Shown in pieces: positions 43,496 to 55,074 of a DNA stretch of 64,000 nt. The translations under genes and the position numbers were made by a program. This DNA comes from Agrypnia vestita. Its lineage: Eukaryota; Arthropoda; Insecta; Trichoptera; Phryganeidae. The stretch covers positions 62,001 to 126,000 of the forward strand of contig JADDOH010000515.1 of NCBI GenBank assembly GCA_016648135.1, written 5' to 3'. Numbering within the stretch: position 1 is the first letter of the stretch; every line of letters starts with the position of its first letter. The notes beneath the pieces are model-generated. The model searched no databases. It saw only the letters and a list, made by a program, of their open reading frames with translations, and had not been told where the DNA came from.

Positions 43496-43898
43496 CTCGA
43501 TTGTTTAAATAGTACAAAATACTAAATACTCGATTTCACTCGGTGGAGCCTGACCGCTGACGGTGCGTCACCGGGTGGTGTATAGGGGAATTCTCGGCAG
43601 ATATGCAGGGTAGGAGTGACCAACAAATCGGAGATGGATACTCCGTTAAAAACGCCTACATACTCAGAGTAGAGGTCGTAATAGTGCCATGTGTTTAGGC
43701 TGGAGTACTTGGAAGAGATGGAGGTTGAAGAACGCGCATATGGGTCGACGACAGCGCTCACGTCATTCAAAATGGCGACAGTCTTGGTGTCAGTGGCAAG
43801 CGACCGTAAAATACACAGCCAATAAATAACAAAACTCTCTCCAGCAAATATGAACAAAGGAACTAAATGCTATATTTGCGAAAATCATTTATCACTAA

Positions 43899-44617
43899 AC
43901 AGATACACACGTTTATTACTGACATGCTCATTAGCATGCTCAAAACTAGCATGCACTAACAACTGTACACACTTGCTCATTATTAGCATGCTTATTTTAA
44001 GCATGCTCAAAGTTAACAATTAAATACACATGCTTATTAGTGGCATGCTCTTGTCATAGAATAGAGAGAAACTCTAGTTTAAAATTGAAACTTTGCAATC
44101 TAAAATAGGAAATTCATGTGAACCAATAAATCAAAATATTTTTGACTTTAGTTTTTATAATTTTTATTGTAAGATTTTAATCATTCGTGTCTTTTGATAA
44201 AGTTTCACAAACATTATTTTTGCTATATTATTTTTATATAGCGGTGACCGAGTATTCCACAGACATTCGTGATTCCTATAATAAGTCACGAAAAGTAATG
44301 TTTTATCATCTCCCCAACGCGCCATATTTGTTTCATCTGTCGCGGACTGAGAAGATCGCATTGATAATCGATACTAGCCGCGAATGACATAAGCATGCTC
44401 ATAATAAGCAAGCTTGTTCACACATGCTCAAAAGATACCTCTTCACATGGTGAATGACATTATGCTCATAAATCAATCGGCGGTTGATTTTTGAGCATGC
44501 CACTAACGAGCATGCTCATTACTAGCATTGTGCGTACACATATGCCACTAATATCAAGGGCTAAAAAAGGTCAATACTGCGCATGCTCATGTGCCACTAA
44601 TAAGCATGTGTATCTGT
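43899..44617. mobile_element. foldback DNA element with GCATGCTCA subterminal repeats
   Basis: A 719-bp unit has inverted ends (ACAGATACACACGTTTATTA on the left; TAATAAGCATGTGTATCTGT on the right). For about 160 bp inside the left end and 230 bp inside the right end, the word AGCATGCTCA and close variants recur in both orientations, roughly eight times on each side. The centre (about 44060-44390) is ordinary sequence without a recognised product. Arrays of short subterminal repeats are typical transposase-binding regions of some DNA transposon superfamilies. A target duplication was not obvious. Confidence 0.7.
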
Positions 44618-45044
44618 ACCTTTATGCAACTACCCCCAATAAGTCTCCATATTTGTGCTCCACAAAACCTCATATATTAAGGCTCTATTCTAAATTATGC
44701 AGACTAAATAATTAACTGGGGTAAACGTTGTAGTATTTGTGGCTGCACCTCGCATACCTACTTGGGGGTAATAAATAAATATTTGTTCATTTCGGTACCT
44801 CCTTCACCCTTCCATTGGGGGTTGGGATTAAAGGCACTTTGTAAAAGTAGTTCGTACGTCATCTTCTCAACGATTTATTTCACCGCGAGAGGTAGGTTAA
44901 GAAAGTAGATGGAGACTTACCTACTTATTTACTTCATTTTAGGGGTTGAAAATAAATTCAAAGTACAGGAGGATACCTTCAGTGTAATGAGATTGTACTT
45001 TAAAGGAACTTTGAATTATGATCATAGATATGGAAATAAAAACA

Positions 45045-45215
45045 CTTGTTTTTTAGCTCTACATTTTTAATTTTTTGAGACGCGTTTTGCCTTATGAGAT
45101 GGTTGTAAATCTCAATGTTTCAATCTCATTATCAATAATGAGATTGATGATGCACTCATAAGGCGAAATGAGTCTCATAAAAATTAAAAATGTAGAACTA
45201 AAGAACAAGTGCTTT
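45045..45215. mobile_element. palindromic hammerhead element (family 5)
   Basis: Inverted arms (TTTTTGAGACGCGTTTTGCC and GGCGAAATGAGTCTCATAAA) lie around a TCTCATTATCAATAATGAGA hairpin. Both cores are degenerate. The shared form implies GCC/GGC in helix II and the helix III word ACGCGT. Confidence 0.65.
45141..45176 (+). ncRNA. degenerate hammerhead core
   Basis: TTGATGA replaces CTGATGA and GAAAT replaces GAAAC. The GTC cleavage triplet is kept. The inverted partner near 45075-45110 reads AAAAC with an intact ACGCGTC. Neither is likely to cleave. Confidence 0.5.
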
Positions 45216-45277
45216 TCTTCCTTGTGTGTGGTTATGGAGTTCTGTAAACTTACCTGCGAAACAAAATATTTGAATTG

Positions 45278-45530
45278 TGGGATATAAAAGCAAAGGCAGC
45301 AATATCTAAAAAATTTAAAAATATGTTTTGACTGCAGTCATGAGGATAACTAATTAAAAATGTACTAAATTTTAGATTTTATGTATGTATCTCTTCCAAA
45401 ATCATGTTTTCTATAAATGTACAGGCTATGATGTTTCCTATAAAATGCCGAACTCAGTACATTATAAATTAGTAATCCTCGATGACTGCTTTAAATTATT
45501 TTTTTATATTGCTGCCTTTGCTTTTGTACA
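45278..45530. mobile_element. MITE, TGGGGTATAAAAGC family, copy 2
   Basis: Begins TGGGATATAAAAGCAAAGGC and ends GCCTTTGCTTTTGTACA. The interior shares AGGATAACTAATT, CTCTTCCAAAATCATGTTT and ACATTATAAATTAGTAAT with the copy at 2617. It is about 50 bp longer because of a duplicated TTTCTATAAA-type block. Confidence 0.75.
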
Positions 45531-45844
45531 ACAAAATGTCTTTTAGCTAGTAGCAAAAGTTTTGGGGGATTCTTCCTCGATTAAATTTGATATAGAAAAT
45601 GTCAACGGATAATGAGATGAGCGGTAATCAAATTTTGCATCTTTTCATGTTTTTGACTTATCTTCTGTTTTTAGTATCATGAATATAAAACCAATGCGTA
45701 ACTGAGAAATATAATTTCCACTGCATTCGGTATCTTTCACCGTTCTTCGTTTTTCATTTTCATTTTATTTCACAAAAATAAACAACATTTTATTAAACGG
45801 CACAGCGTCGGACTTACCGTCTGATGATTTAGAACAAATCTCAG

Positions 45845-46045
45845 AAATAGCACAAAAAATATTTTTTTGTTTCCTCTGCCGTCACGAACCCAAGACCCGG
45901 AGAGCGGTCCACCGGACCCGTCAGCCGAGCTGACTGACCAATTTGCCAACTAACGTCCCTATGCCGTCCGCTGAGCCAAGAAATCCACGGCAAATTGACC
46001 GTAAAATTGGTTATTTCTTTAAACCGGCACCGAAATCTCAGTGGG
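45845..46045 (-). mobile_element. possible tRNA-derived SINE
   Basis: On the minus strand TGGCTCAGCGG resembles an A box and GGGTTCGTGAC resembles a B box, but they are about 90 nt apart, longer than in a tRNA. The block is GC-rich compared with its surroundings. No second copy was found in the window, so the call is tentative. Confidence 0.3.
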
Positions 46046-46347
46046 AACATTTCTCGAGGCCGAAGACCTGATGCTGTCTGGGTTGCTTAGTCAAGTGGCC
46101 AGGACCTCCGTGACTCCAAGATTTCTTGACAACTACCCGAGACGGCGGCAGCGCAAGTTGTGTCGTCTTCCAGTATGGCATGGTGACAGATTTTGAAATA
46201 ACCTTCTACGATGTAGGTACACGTCTACTGTTACCAAAAATAACAATATTTCAGTAGATAATAAGCTAATTCCATTTTCATCTACCTATTCTTATTAATT
46301 TTAATTAAACAACTTTGTATTAACCACTTAACTAGTAACTCTACGTC

Positions 46348-46383
46348 TACCGGTTTTGATACCACTGTATCTTCATCAGGACT
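46348..46383 (-). ncRNA. hammerhead motif, GAAA box mutated
   Basis: On the minus strand CTGATGA, helix II GATAC/GTATC, the self-complementary ACCGGT and the GTA triplet are present, but GAAAC reads AAAAC. Confidence 0.65.
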
Positions 46384-46524
46384 AACTAACTATCCATTAC
46401 TTATTACTAGAATAAGTAATGGATTGTTAGTTAGCTAGCCAGAATAGTTTTGAATTAGAATTGGCTAGAATACCTATTGCTAGAATAAGTAATGAATAGT
46501 TAGTTACCTAGAATAGTTTGCGTC

Positions 46525-46564
46525 CGTCCTGATGAAGATACAGTGGTATTGAAACCGGTAGACG
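46525..46564 (+). ncRNA. complete hammerhead ribozyme motif
   Basis: CGTC and GACG form a four-pair helix I. CTGATGA, helix II GATAC/GTATT (one G-T pair), GAAAC, the self-complementary ACCGGT and the GTA cleavage triplet follow. All conserved core positions are in place. Confidence 0.85.
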
Positions 46565-46619
46565 TACAGTTGCTATTTAAGTGGTTAATACAAAGTTGTT
46601 TAATTAAAATTAATAATTA

Positions 46620-48060
46620 TGTCAAACCACAATGTTAACGCTGTAAACATCAAAAATATTCATATTTTTAATTTCACGCTAAAACGCCCGTAGGTGTCAT
46701 GGCGTCTACGTGACGCCAAGCCTAAGTAAACATTGCGTTGTGTATATGACAACAGTTCAAAAACACGGTGATGAGTACTTAAGAGTGACGTCATTCGCTC
46801 TGACCGGTGTTTCAGATAAAATGGCGGATTGCACAATTTTATACATTTATTTTGTTGAAAATCTTATTAATCTCAATGTGTATAAAACTGGATCATGATT
46901 TAGAAACCTTTTAAAATATTTTCTTTTCTAAAATCACTTATTCTTCAATACTTTCATCGTGCTTATTACCGATTAAGCTATTTATTACCTTCAAACTATT
47001 AAGCCGATTTTGTTCGAATTTTGAAGACATATTACCTACTAACAATATTAACTATAATGTTGCATATTTTTTGATAAAATGCGCCATTATCTGATAGGAA
47101 TTTGAGAAATTTTAACCATATTTTTTTTGCGAAGACTTAATCATTTTATTTGAAAAATGATATTTTAATTGCAGGATTTAAAAACTGAAAATTCATGAAA
47201 AGAAAACCATTTTTTTTAAATTGACTATTCGCTTAAACCTTAAACTAAATACCTATAATAAAAAAATATTATAAAAATGTCAAGACCATGTAATTTCCTT
47301 TCTATCTTAAGTTTTAATTCCAACAAGTTTACGGACTGACAGACGTACAACGAAATTATTACATTTAAATTAGATAGATTAGGTAGATAAATTACTTTCA
47401 TATTATAGATAGTAGAGAAGTCAGAAATATTGAGAAAAAAAATGAAAACTTTGATGCCGCTTACCTCCTTAATTATTTTTCACTTTTTTATTTTACCCAA
47501 AGCATACCTAATATCTTTTATTCAAAATTGAATGAAATATATTCTCCAAAAAATTTTTTACTAGCTGCCAGACACCCTGTTTAATATGTTACATTCTTAT
47601 ATTTGTTGTCTTTATAATTTTAGTTCTTTTTATATTTTCCGTCAGCGAAATAATTCGCAACGATCTTCCAGAATCGGCCGCAGAAACACAAAGGCTTTTG
47701 CGGCAGCTGTCTATCGCCGAGTCTTTATATTATTAAACATGTTATTATGAGCTTTATCACGGTTAGTTAAGCTCTTTTTGATATCCGATTGTATTCATTG
47801 ATCTGTGAATAATAAGAATATACAATATGTTATTATTACAGCGTATATTTCAGATATTTCGTACAATTTCTAGATAATCTTAGAGTTTAAGAGATTTTTT
47901 TTTTTTGTGGAATTTGAGTTGTAAATGTGTATCAAAAAATATGCGGAATTTCGGGATTTCACAATTTTGTATTGTCTTTGAAGTATCTTGACATTGGTAA
48001 CCATATTGTATTGTAATGTTATTGTTACCTATCGTTAGTTTATTAGATGTGCCCAATGAT
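46620..48060. other. spacer, nothing recognised
   Basis: A GC-balanced block at 46690-46840 contains the near-palindrome TGGCGTCTACGTGACGCCA. No coding call is supported. Confidence 0.4.
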
Positions 48061-48064
48061 TTTG

Positions 48065-48135
48065 ACTTAAAGTGCTGAGATGGTTTGGTCATGTAGACGT
48101 ATGAGTGAGGAAAGGATGGTTAATCCTCAATCTCC
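48065..48135 (+). mobile_element. small LINE fragment (GTAA-tail family)
   Basis: AAGTGCTGAGATGGTTTGGT, followed by CATGTAGACGTATGAG, encodes KVLRWFGHV, the motif seen at 14.5 and 54.87 kb in the same family. Only about 70 bp remains. Confidence 0.55.
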
Positions 48136-48814
48136 GCCGATAAAGCGCATGATCTAGACACTCGAAATATCTCTACTACAACAACTAGCTACTTGCACAG
48201 ATGAAAATGTACTCACGGAGTCCGTCCTGTTTTTGGGATTTGCAGAGCTCCGCTTATAGTAAATCTTATGTACGATGCACTTTTCTGTGGTCACTGGCAA
48301 ACTTCTCTTTTTGACCGATCTTTAACTCTGACGGCTTCGTCGAATTTGTAAACAGATCGATACCTCTCTTTCCGAAAGGTTTAATTTATATTTTATTTTT
48401 ATATTTAAATTTAATTTATTTTAAATTTATTCGAAAAACCAACAGCTAATGATAATTAAGTAAAACAAAGAATGTTAAACATAAAAAAACCAATTACAGG
48501 TTTTTACTGGTAGTGATAAAATATCGTATTTGCGTGGTGTACATATAAATGATGTATTAAAACTTTCAATATCGGATACGTCACATTTTTAGAAACCGCA
48601 CGAAAAACGTTAATCTTCCAACAGAGAAAAAGACAGTGATTCCGTACCCACCACTTTCCCAGGACCGTTTTATGAGCTTACGCTGACATGTCGGTCCTTC
48701 TCATGCGTCGCCCAGTTGACAGTTTTTTACTCTAATAGCTATCTCCATGCTGGACCTTGATAGGGTGGCCCAGCAGGGAGATGCAAGCAAAGCCCAATCA
48801 CTGTCCCATTCTGG

Positions 48815-49060
48815 CAAAAATAAAATCTTTATTAGTATATTCAGTTACATGGTAGTAAAGATATATAAGATACAAAGATTTATGCATACAGGTTACAAAG
48901 GACATGGATACAGTACAAGAGCAAGAGAGACAATACTAGGACTCACACATATAGATTCAAGGCAGAGAGGGAGAGGGACAGCGAGGGAAAAAAAAGGGAG
49001 AGAAAAAGACAGCGGAACTCCGAAATCTTATTGTCAACTGGTTCGGATTTCGTAAATTAA
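48815..49060 (-). mobile_element. retroelement 3' end, antisense
   Basis: The plus-strand start AAAATAAAATCTTTATTAGT, followed by a purine-rich block with AGGGAGAGGGACAGCGAG, looks like a 3' end read backwards (tail on the left). A 102-codon plus-strand frame over it is probably incidental. Confidence 0.4.
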
Positions 49061-49689
49061 AATCCTGACTAGCAGTTGGAACAGAATACTTCGAACGCCA
49101 ATTCCGACCAATGACACTTCATTATTTCGATCGGCGGTCAGGAAACACGAAACAAACTTAAGATAAACCTTATTTATTACATTTAAAAATAATTTAATAT
49201 GGGGGTTGATACTGTAACGGTATTATTATATACATGTACGGTCGCACATACTACCCGGCACCCCATTGTAGTGCCACGGCCGGCCGCCAGAGCTGCCGTC
49301 GATCAGAATTGGCGGCAAGCGAACAAAGGCACAAAGGAACTGTTATGATATTTTTATTTTTCCACGGTGAATCTGCAATGGAATAATTGCGGATAATCTA
49401 TGGGCATTAGACGCGGATGGATAAATCCAAGTTTACCACGGTTAGCGATTTTTTTTGCCTGGATAGGCCTTCTTGGGCCCTTGCTTGGCGCCACGTTTAT
49501 TGCCACGTTACGAGATTTTTTAACTGGATGAACTAATTGATGCAATTTCTAACTTAGAAAATACGCGAGAAACTTATTACTTAAGAAAAATTAAGCATGT
49601 GTCATTTAAAAATATGATTGTGTGTACTTATGTAAGAACGTAGGCGCGTTAGAAGTTAGTTACTTTGGCGTACTTAAATAAAACACGTG

Positions 49690-50000
49690 CTTTGCTGCAT
49701 GCCTTGCATGGAACTTATATCTTTTGCACTTCTTTTTATCCATATCTCTTCTCCTTTTTACTAAGTAGATTAGTCCTTTCCTATCCATTCCTTATTCCCC
49801 TTTTACCTTCAATTCTTTGACTCTCATAGTTTGTCCGTAACGTAAAACATTCACTTTTTTTTTTTTTTTTGTATAACTCAAGTATATTATAATACATAAT
49901 GTTAATTCTGTGGAAACTTGTAAGATGGTCTACATAATGTTCAATAATCATGAGTAATCTTATTCTATATGTACTGTTAGTTTCCCATGAATAAATAAAA
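49690..50000 (-). repeat. dispersed retroelement 3'-end repeat, copy 2
   Basis: The inverse of 3300-3600: CCTTCAATTCTTTGACTCTC, CTTGTAAGATGGTCTACATA, ATATGTACTGTTAGTTTCCC and the tail ATGAATAAATAAAATAAAAT. Two ordered copies define the family. Confidence 0.65.
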
Positions 50001-50004
50001 TAAA

Positions 50005-52800
50005 ATAAAATAGGAACAAAACTGATACTGTCTGGCTATTTTTTTTATTTAGCTCTTTATATTAAAATAACATATTAGATAAAAAAAAATAGCTGGAAAA
50101 ACAGACACAAGGTAGTGATATATATGAGGATCCAAAACATTATGAGACTTTTAAGAAAAATATTAAAAATACCCTCAGAGTTAATTAAATATTTGTTTTA
50201 TTATATATGTAATCTACTTACTTATTACTTAATTGTGTGTACATTATATTATATAATTCTTTAGAATATTTCTTTAATAAAAGATAGTTTTAATTTTAAT
50301 ATTATTTATACTGAATTCTATTATTATCTTTGCTTAAAATTTTCCATTATTTTTCTCTTTACTATATTAATTACTATTGTTTTGCTTATTATTAGTTAAT
50401 TTTACTGTTGTCTCACATAATTGCATTATGATTATCGCATATTATTTTTTTTCTTCTTATATATAGGTTCATAGTATGTATGTATGTACTACTCACTATT
50501 AAATATATTTAAAATATAATGATACTTCTCTCCTACTCACGAGTTATATTACTAGTACTAATATAGAAGAGAAATTCCATTGTAAAAACTGTCACTATCT
50601 TTATTGTAAAAAAAATTAGTACTAATGTGGAAGAGAAATACCATTGTAAAAACTGTCATTATCTTTATTGTAAAAAATGTATTTATCTATTAAATAAAAA
50701 ATAAAAAATTGTATAACGGCATGAATAATCAGAATCGAACATGTTAACTTATGTATATCCAGCATATTTCACAAAGAAACAATTATGAAATATATAAAAT
50801 AATAACAAGAGTAAATAAAATAGGATAGACATGAGCCGTAACAATAATAAAACTCCAAAGCCGTAACAATAAGAAAACTCCAAATACAACCAAGGTATAC
50901 AACACAAACTAGAATTGCCATCAATGACAAAATGTAAGGCGATAAAAAATTTAAAAACAGATTTATATTAAATAATTACAGAGAAACGGTCTGGATGAAA
51001 GCGATACCCAGAACCGAAGAGATACAGCCTGAGAACGAGAAGAGCCGACCCCAACATCCTACCTAGACAATGAGTTGGGACAGTGCAAGAAAAAAGAAGA
51101 TTTATATTAAATAAGTTCATGAGAAAAGAAACAACAACAACTCCTGGAGCATATGCAATTTTCATAACACCATTTTTCTAATAGCTCGATGACGCCCGGA
51201 GCACACGCAATTTTCATTACACATTTTCAAACTTTTAGTCTTATAAGAGCTGCTTTTGGTTAAATATCACTCGGAAAACCGCTATCTTAGCATATAAAAG
51301 ATGAGTCGTGACTTCATGGTGTGAAAATATTCCCGTTTCATGATGCGCGCGCATTTAGTTGTATCCTATAATTTCACTCTCAATGCGCCTAAAAAAGTAC
51401 AATTTCCAAAATAAAAAACAATTGATTAAGGCTACACTTAATCCAGGAATCAATGTTTATGAATGCTTTATCTGCAGTTAAGTTGTTGGGCGTGCACTGT
51501 GCACTTCGATTCAGATCTCTCCTGAATGCACAAGTCAACAAAACTGTGAGTGCATACCTTCAGCATTTGAGACAGAATAAAAGTATTCGAAAGTATACCT
51601 TATAATGTTGAAAATGGTTGAAAATGGTAGGATTCATTTTGAGGGTTACAAAAGATTTCAACACCATCCAGAATTTAACTATCCGGTATACTGCCTTCAT
51701 AAGCATAAAGGCAGCTATTTGCAAAAAATCACAAAATAAAGTAATGTTCTATAAGAAATTGTGAACCATTTGACATAAAGCAAAAAGCAATATAACATTT
51801 ATTTTAATGCGAAAAATGTCTCATTGTTTTTAAACTTTTCACAAAAACTGTATTAATTCTAAACAATAACACAGAATACGTTAATTAATTAGTTTTTTAA
51901 ATTAATTCGTTGTGTTTTCTGAAATAGTAGAAATAGAAATAGAAACTGAAAAAGTTATCAAAAATTCGTTTTAAAATACATAATCATAATTCGAAACATT
52001 CATTAAAATTGATGGTTTTTTTATTATGTAAAGTTCATAAATAAGCTCATGAAATGTTTTTTTATTATATAGCTGCCTTTATGTTTATGGGGCAGTATAG
52101 TCACCACACTAATAATCAATATTATTATATGAACGACAATTTTTTAAGATTTATTAATTTAAATTACAGATACCAACAGAGAATATAAACTATAGCTATA
52201 TATTGTATCTAATTAGATTATATGATGACAAATCTTATATTAAATCTTATATTAGCCTTCAAAATTGTTATTATAATAAATATTTTATTTTTTTAAACCT
52301 TCCTGTAATCTTTAATAAAAATAAATGGAAAAATGTGTACTATAATTCTATTAAATTAAATTAAATAAAAACTTGTACGTTGACACGTTCGGTTAACCAT
52401 ACAAACATATAAAATCCTATGTTCCTAGAGAAGTTTGTGAATATTTTATTTAAATATTATCACAACTAAACTATTTTTAATTTAGTTTATAACGCCCCGC
52501 TGGGTGAAACCTGTTCTGGGGTACTTAAAATTAACAATTTTATAGTTTTCTTATTCTTGGTTGATGCAAATTATATAATATCATCGCTGTATATATAATT
52601 AAACCTATGTGCCATTTTTGTACATTCTGAGGTAAACGAATGAAACTGATTTAAAAAATAATTGCACAGACTAGAGTTATAAAAATTAATTTAAATAATT
52701 ACTAAGCAGATTTTCCAGATGAACGGCAATGGTTTTTTAGTATATCTCCATTATTTATATGAAAAATTGACAAATTGAATGTACTAAACGGCACATTGGC
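50005..52800. other. long AT-rich spacer
   Basis: Only small features were seen. One is a tandem 65-bp duplication beginning AGTACTAATATAGAAGAGAA at about 50554 and 50619, ending in an ATTAAATAAAAAATAAAAAA tail. No gene is supported. Confidence 0.45.
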
Positions 52801-52808
52801 TTTATTTA

Positions 52809-52809
<1 letters not shown>

Positions 52810-52872
<63 letters not shown>
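52810..52872. repeat. (TA)n microsatellite
   Basis: About 60 bp of alternating TA, interrupted once by TCATAT. Confidence 0.95.
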
Positions 52873-52876
<4 letters not shown>

Positions 52877-53029
52877 CGACGATATAAGAAAAGGAGTTAT
52901 ACAAAGAGAAAAAATATATAAAAGATTTGATCATGGGTGGATTATAATCCTCAGTTTAATAATTTAATATAATCCTCAGTTTAACTCATCCTTTAATTTA
53001 ATTTAAATTCATTATTTGATATTTAAAAT

Positions 53030-53630
53030 AGCTGAGTTTTTACAGTTTTCCTAGTTTCATTATTTTTTACTCCCTTTATATTAACTCGTGGCGTCTGCTT
53101 GCTTGCTTGCCGGCTTGCCGTAAAAAAAAACTTTGGATCGATTTTTGACCCTTTTGCCGTGATCCAATCGAGTTGAAACTTGGCAAGTAGACTCGTGGAG
53201 ACGATCAAGAAGATCTATCAAATTTTCGTTAAAAAAAATTAATTATTATAGTATAATTTCGGATTTTTAGAAATTTTTTTTTTTTTTTCAAATTGGAATC
53301 ATTAGAAAGGTTTGATTAGCAACGGCGGCCCGATAACGTCGCGGAATATTTTCTAAATTTGAATTACTCCGTCGGTATACATAATAGGTACTTCACTACG
53401 AATGTCGAAAATCTAAATTAACTGACAAATGTTTTTAGAATTTAATCTTCAAAGCGTGAAGTGTCTTAAATCAAAGCTCAAAACATGTGACATTTTAGAA
53501 ATATATTCAATTACTGTAAGTTTAGTGTTATGTTACATGTTTTAATTCGCCTTTAATTGTGCTTATATTTTACAAAGAAGGGGAGTATAATAAAAACTTG
53601 GTTTTTATGTGTTACTTTTTTTAACTCACT
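53030..53630 (+). repeat. unclassified dispersed repeat, copy 3
   Basis: The fullest copy: CTCCCTTTATATTAACTCGT, GCGTCTGCTTGCTTGCTTGC, CGTGATCCAATCGAGTTGAA, CAAATTGGAATCATTAGAAA, GATAACGTCGCGGAATATTT, a CTACGAATGTCGAAAATCTA block, AATATATTCAATTACTGTAA and the end GGGAGTATAATAAAAACTTG. The opposite-strand copy at 15.2-16.05 kb shares nearly all blocks. No termini typical of a class could be fixed. Confidence 0.75.
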
Positions 53631-53639
53631 AGTGCAAGG

Positions 53640-54120
53640 AGCGATGAATTTTATTTATTTATTTATTTATTTAACGCCCTTATGGGCTTTTACAAATATA
53701 CAGAATAATTTTTTTTTAAGTAACATAAGAATAACAGTTTAAATAATAATACCGTTAAAAGTTACAATAATAATAGTTAAAAGGTAATAATATTAATAAT
53801 AATAATACAGAAAAACATAAGACAGATAAAATAATAATACAGTTAAAGGTACAAATAATAATAGTTAAAGGTAAAATAATAATACAGAAAAATTTAGTGT
53901 CCATTTCCATTTCGTTGAGATGTAAACAATTGTACCAGCTTTGTCCTATACACAGTTATACTATCAGCAAAAATGTCAGCCGCCTCTGCATGTTCATTCC
54001 CCAATGAGTGTAATCTGGAAATTACAGAGTTTGCTAATGCATTAGTTCTGACATTTCCACTATAATAGAATAATGCACTGTGTCTTTTAATGTATCTGTG
54101 TCTAAAAGAGGTTTTCATGC
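53640..54120 (-). mobile_element. retroelement C-terminal fragment with TTTA tail
   Basis: A 74-codon minus-strand frame (54118-53894) reads KRHSALFYYSGNVRTNALAN, then SVISRLHSLGNEHAEAADIF and a stop. It is followed by a non-coding 3' region and, at 53645-53676, a TTTA run (TAAA on the element strand) next to the hairpin GCCCTTATGGGC. The peptide looks like a LINE-type ending but I cannot assign a clade. Confidence 0.5.
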
Positions 54121-54164
54121 TAGACGCACAATGATTGGTGGAATGGAATCGATAATACGACGTA

Positions 54165-54400
54165 ATTACGGCAGTCAGGGCCGGCTCGGGTCCCCCGCTC
54201 CCCGCCCGCCCCCCGCCGCCCTTTGTACAATCGGAGCGCTAAAGGAAGAGACCAATCTCTGAATATTCCAATTGTCGCTTCTCTTTGTGCCGCGGATCGC
54301 GGGCCCGGCATCCCGCGCCGTGCAGGCGCAACGCCCTGGAAAGGTCCTCCACACCGAGTCACGTGTCCGTCGCTTGACCACGCCCCGTGAGAGGACGTCT
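54165..54400. other. GC-rich island, unknown
   Basis: GC-rich block (for example CCCCGCTCCCCGCCCGCCCC) with open frames of 80-96 codons on the minus strand, none recognisable. It has no copy elsewhere in the window. It could be a regulatory island, an exon of an unseen gene or a young insertion. Confidence 0.35.
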
Positions 54401-54581
54401 ATATGACGACGAAGGATCAAGTGTGACAAATGAAGACCCCACGGCAAGAAATTGTTAACTAACATTCAAGTCATTTTGAGATAATTAGACATTTTCATTT
54501 CGCCTTTGAAAAATATGTTTTATTGCTAATTCAAGATTAATTTTTATTGATTTATGTCACTAAAATATCAAAAAAGTATTT

Positions 54582-55070
54582 TAACTAACTAACTAACCAT
54601 CATGTCGTTTCCAGAGAGTAGACAGAGAGGATCTAACGCCACACTCTTCTATCCTGGCACACCACTTTTGCTTCGACCACATTCATACATCTCCTCATAA
54701 AAGTTATACGGTTGTTGCGGCTTTTAGTGGGGCTATCCTCAAATACTTGTTGTATCTGATTGTGCCAGGTCTTTCGCGGATGCCCTCTATTCCTGTTGCC
54801 TTCAACACTCACCTCATATATTTTCTAAACCATCGTTTCCTCGTTCATACGTTCCACATGACCAAACCATCTCAGCACTCCTTTCTTTATTCTATCTACC
54901 ACACTACAGCCAACATTGCATTCACGTCTAATTTGTTCATTCCTTACTCTATCGACCAAAAATTTTCCACACAACCGTCTAAGTGACCGCTTTTCTACCG
55001 TATTCAGTCTACTTTCATTCCTCTTTTGCCGATTTCAGGCTTCATTCCATACATTAGGGTTGGCAAAGTA
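54582..55070 (-). mobile_element. LINE C-terminal fragment with (GTTA)n tail
   Basis: Antisense copy of the LINE family at 14.2 kb, with parallel blocks: GAGAGTAGACAGAGAGGATC, TTCATACATCTCCTCATAAA, CCAAACCATCTCAGCACTCC and CGTCTAAGTGACCGCTTTTC. The tail on the element strand is a GTTAGTTAGTTA run (54582-54597), whereas the 14.2-kb copy has GTAA repeats. The frame is broken. Confidence 0.75.
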
Positions 55071-55074
55071 AAAA

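Larger units (their letters stand above)
46294..46614. mobile_element. palindromic hammerhead element (family 6)
   Basis: Arms of about 110 bp are inverted (TTTTAATTAAACAACTTTGT on the left; ACAAAGTTGTTTAATTAAAA on the right) around about 100 bp that itself repeats AGAATAAGTAATG and TAGTTAGTTA. Each arm holds one hammerhead core; the right one is complete. Confidence 0.85.
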
